DNA from: an uncultured Eubacteriales bacterium
Lineage (GTDB): Bacteria; Bacillota; Clostridia; Christensenellales; CAG-917
NCBI GenBank assembly: GCA_900551145.1
Contig: URUQ01000075.1
Coordinates: 1 to 6,142 of the forward strand
Reading direction: 5' to 3'
Length of the DNA: 6,142 nt
Under the pieces are notes generated by a model. The model made no database searches. It was given only the letters and a program-made list of their open reading frames with translations, and had not been told where the DNA came from. The translations under genes were made by a program, and so were the position numbers. Below are positions 5,007 through 6,142 of this stretch, one piece after another (within the stretch, counting starts at the first letter, position 1; every line of letters begins with the position of its first letter).

Positions 5007-6098
5007 ATGAAATCTCTTTCTCTCAAAAATAAGACGATTATTTCAATCGTTTTGTTTGTGGCAATTTTTGCCGCGCTTATTGCGATAGCGTCTGTATATG
5101 ATTTTCAAGTAAGTCAAGTTCTCACCAAAAACGCTTTGAAACCCGGTGACTACATCGCAAACGACCTTTTCGGCGTAGTCGGTGAGGCGGTGGGAACGTC
5201 CCCGATTTATATCGTGCTTGCGGTATGCACTGCGATTTTGTGCTGGTTTTTTGCAAGAACGTTCGGCAAAAAATGGTGGGGCGTGACTCTCGCAGTCGTA
5301 TTGGCAATTGCGGGGGCGGTTGCTTGGTGGTACTATATCAAAGATACGTTCAGATACGTGCTCGAGCATGCAGCGGCGCAAGTCGGTCCTACGGCGGGTG
5401 CAATCGTATATGAATTCCGTCACGACGGTGCGGTTATGGCTATCGAGTGGCTCATTGCACTCACGCTACAAGCGCTCAACGTGTTGGCGTTCAAAAATCT
5501 CAAACCCGAGACTCTCAAAAAACTCGTATGGTGGGTTATTGCTGTTATTTCGGCGGTAGTCGTAGCAAATATCCTCATTATGATTATCAAAGATCCCGTC
5601 GGTCGTATGAGATACAGAGCAATCAACTCAAACGTCGGTCAACTTCTTATAGACACGGGTGTCGTGCAAGGTTATACGCCGTGGTATATTAGCAACGGTC
5701 AACCGAGTGAAGATATCATCAAGATGTTCGTTGACGCATATCCCGGTGCAGGCGACGCGTTCAAGTCGTTCCCGTCCGGTCATACTTGTGCGGCAGGTAT
5801 GTCTTACGCGCTCATTATGTTGCCCGACGTTATCGATTTCAAGAGCGAAAAGAGCAAAAAAGGCGTCAAAATCGCTTGCTGGATTATCCCGATTGCAATC
5901 ACCATGCTCGTAGCAATCAGCCGTATAGTAGTCGGCGCACACTATATGAGCGACGTCACGTTTGGCGGAACGCTCGCATTTGTGTGTATGATTATCGCTC
6001 GTGAAGTTTTCGTATGCAAGGGAAGCCACTTCTTTGCATTGTTCCCGTCCGCAACGCCCAAGAAACTTGCAAAAGTCGAAGAGGACGTTGATGTAGAC
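5007..6098 (+). CDS. PAP2-superfamily membrane phosphatase, 3' end missing
   Basis: 364 residues of an integral membrane protein, still open where the genomic sequence ends. All three PAP2 motifs are present. Motif 1 is K195-x6-R202 (followed by Tyr rather than the usual Pro), motif 2 is FPSGH (255-259) and motif 3 is SRIVVGAHYMSD (Ser305, Arg306, His312, Asp316). In the family, His312 would be the nucleophile and His259 with Asp316 would assist in hydrolysing lipid phosphates or pyrophosphates, such as phosphatidic acid or undecaprenyl pyrophosphate. Hydrophobic segments lie at about 11-29, 66-82, 91-110, 142-161, 173-194, 286-305 and 317-332. Start: ATG at 5007, with AAGGGTGA at 4995-5002. 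The catalytic core is complete; the acidic tail after 350 (VEEDVDVD) suggests only a short cytoplasmic end is missing. The specific substrate is not decidable from sequence. Confidence 0.88.
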
Positions 6099-6142
6099 CT
6101 GTCTCTTATACACATCTCCGAGCCCACGAGACGGACTCCTAT
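6099..6142 (+). other. Illumina Nextera adapter read-through (artifact, not genomic)
   Basis: 6099-6117 is the 19-base Tn5 mosaic end (CTGTCTCTTATACACATCT). 6118-6132 is CCGAGCCCACGAGAC, the rest of the Nextera read-2 transposase adapter. 6133-6140 (GGACTCCT) equals the i7 index N705, and the last two bases AT begin the flow-cell sequence that follows the index. The genomic sequence therefore ends at 6098. Any reading through this stretch, including the C-terminal LSLIHISEPTRR in the phosphatase frame, is false. Confidence 0.98.

Noticed and set aside
5628..6113. Minus-strand reading frame of 161 codons starting MYKRQ
   Set aside because: Its start lies in the Nextera adapter and the rest is antisense to the PAP2 gene, which has all three family motifs.
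5942..6127. Minus-strand frame starting MGSEMCIRDR
   Set aside because: This N-terminus is the translated reverse of the Nextera adapter; the remainder is antisense to the phosphatase gene.

Overview
The window looks like a piece of an anaerobic Firmicutes (Clostridia-type) genome, probably gut-derived and probably from a metagenome assembly. The evidence is moderate GC with AT-rich spacers, strong AGGAGG-type ribosome sites, a clostridial-style iron-sulfur ene-reductase, an M29 aminopeptidase and a 6S RNA. The last 44 bases are Illumina Nextera adapter, not biology, so this is the raw end of a short-read contig.

Layout, all on the + strand: (1) 74-2128, an old-yellow-enzyme/2,4-dienoyl-CoA-reductase-like flavoenzyme with its own promoter and a long hairpin terminator at 2127-2199. 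(2) 2200-2464, a spacer with a possible tiny promoter-terminator unit and an AT palindrome, then a good promoter. (3) 2465-3691, an M29 (AmpS/PepS-type) metallo-aminopeptidase. (4) 3686-4000, two tandem nested-hairpin elements. They share conserved loop sequences but have different, compensating stems, and a perfect 53-bp duplication; the first element starts over the aminopeptidase stop codon. (5) 4001-4300, GC-richer, hairpin-dense DNA with no assignable gene. (6) 4408-4680, a complete 6S RNA gene (extended -10 promoter, RNA, 32-bp palindromic terminator), which has no open reading frame. (7) 4681-5006, an AT-rich spacer ending in an extended -10 promoter. (8) 5007-6098, a PAP2-family membrane phosphatase cut off by the adapter before its stop codon.

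The three proteins do not form an operon: each has its own promoter and they belong to unrelated processes (reduction of activated C=C bonds, peptide turnover, lipid phosphate hydrolysis). The 6S RNA would act globally on sigma-70-type RNA polymerase. The least explained parts are the paired hairpin elements at 3686-4000 and the structured stretch behind them.
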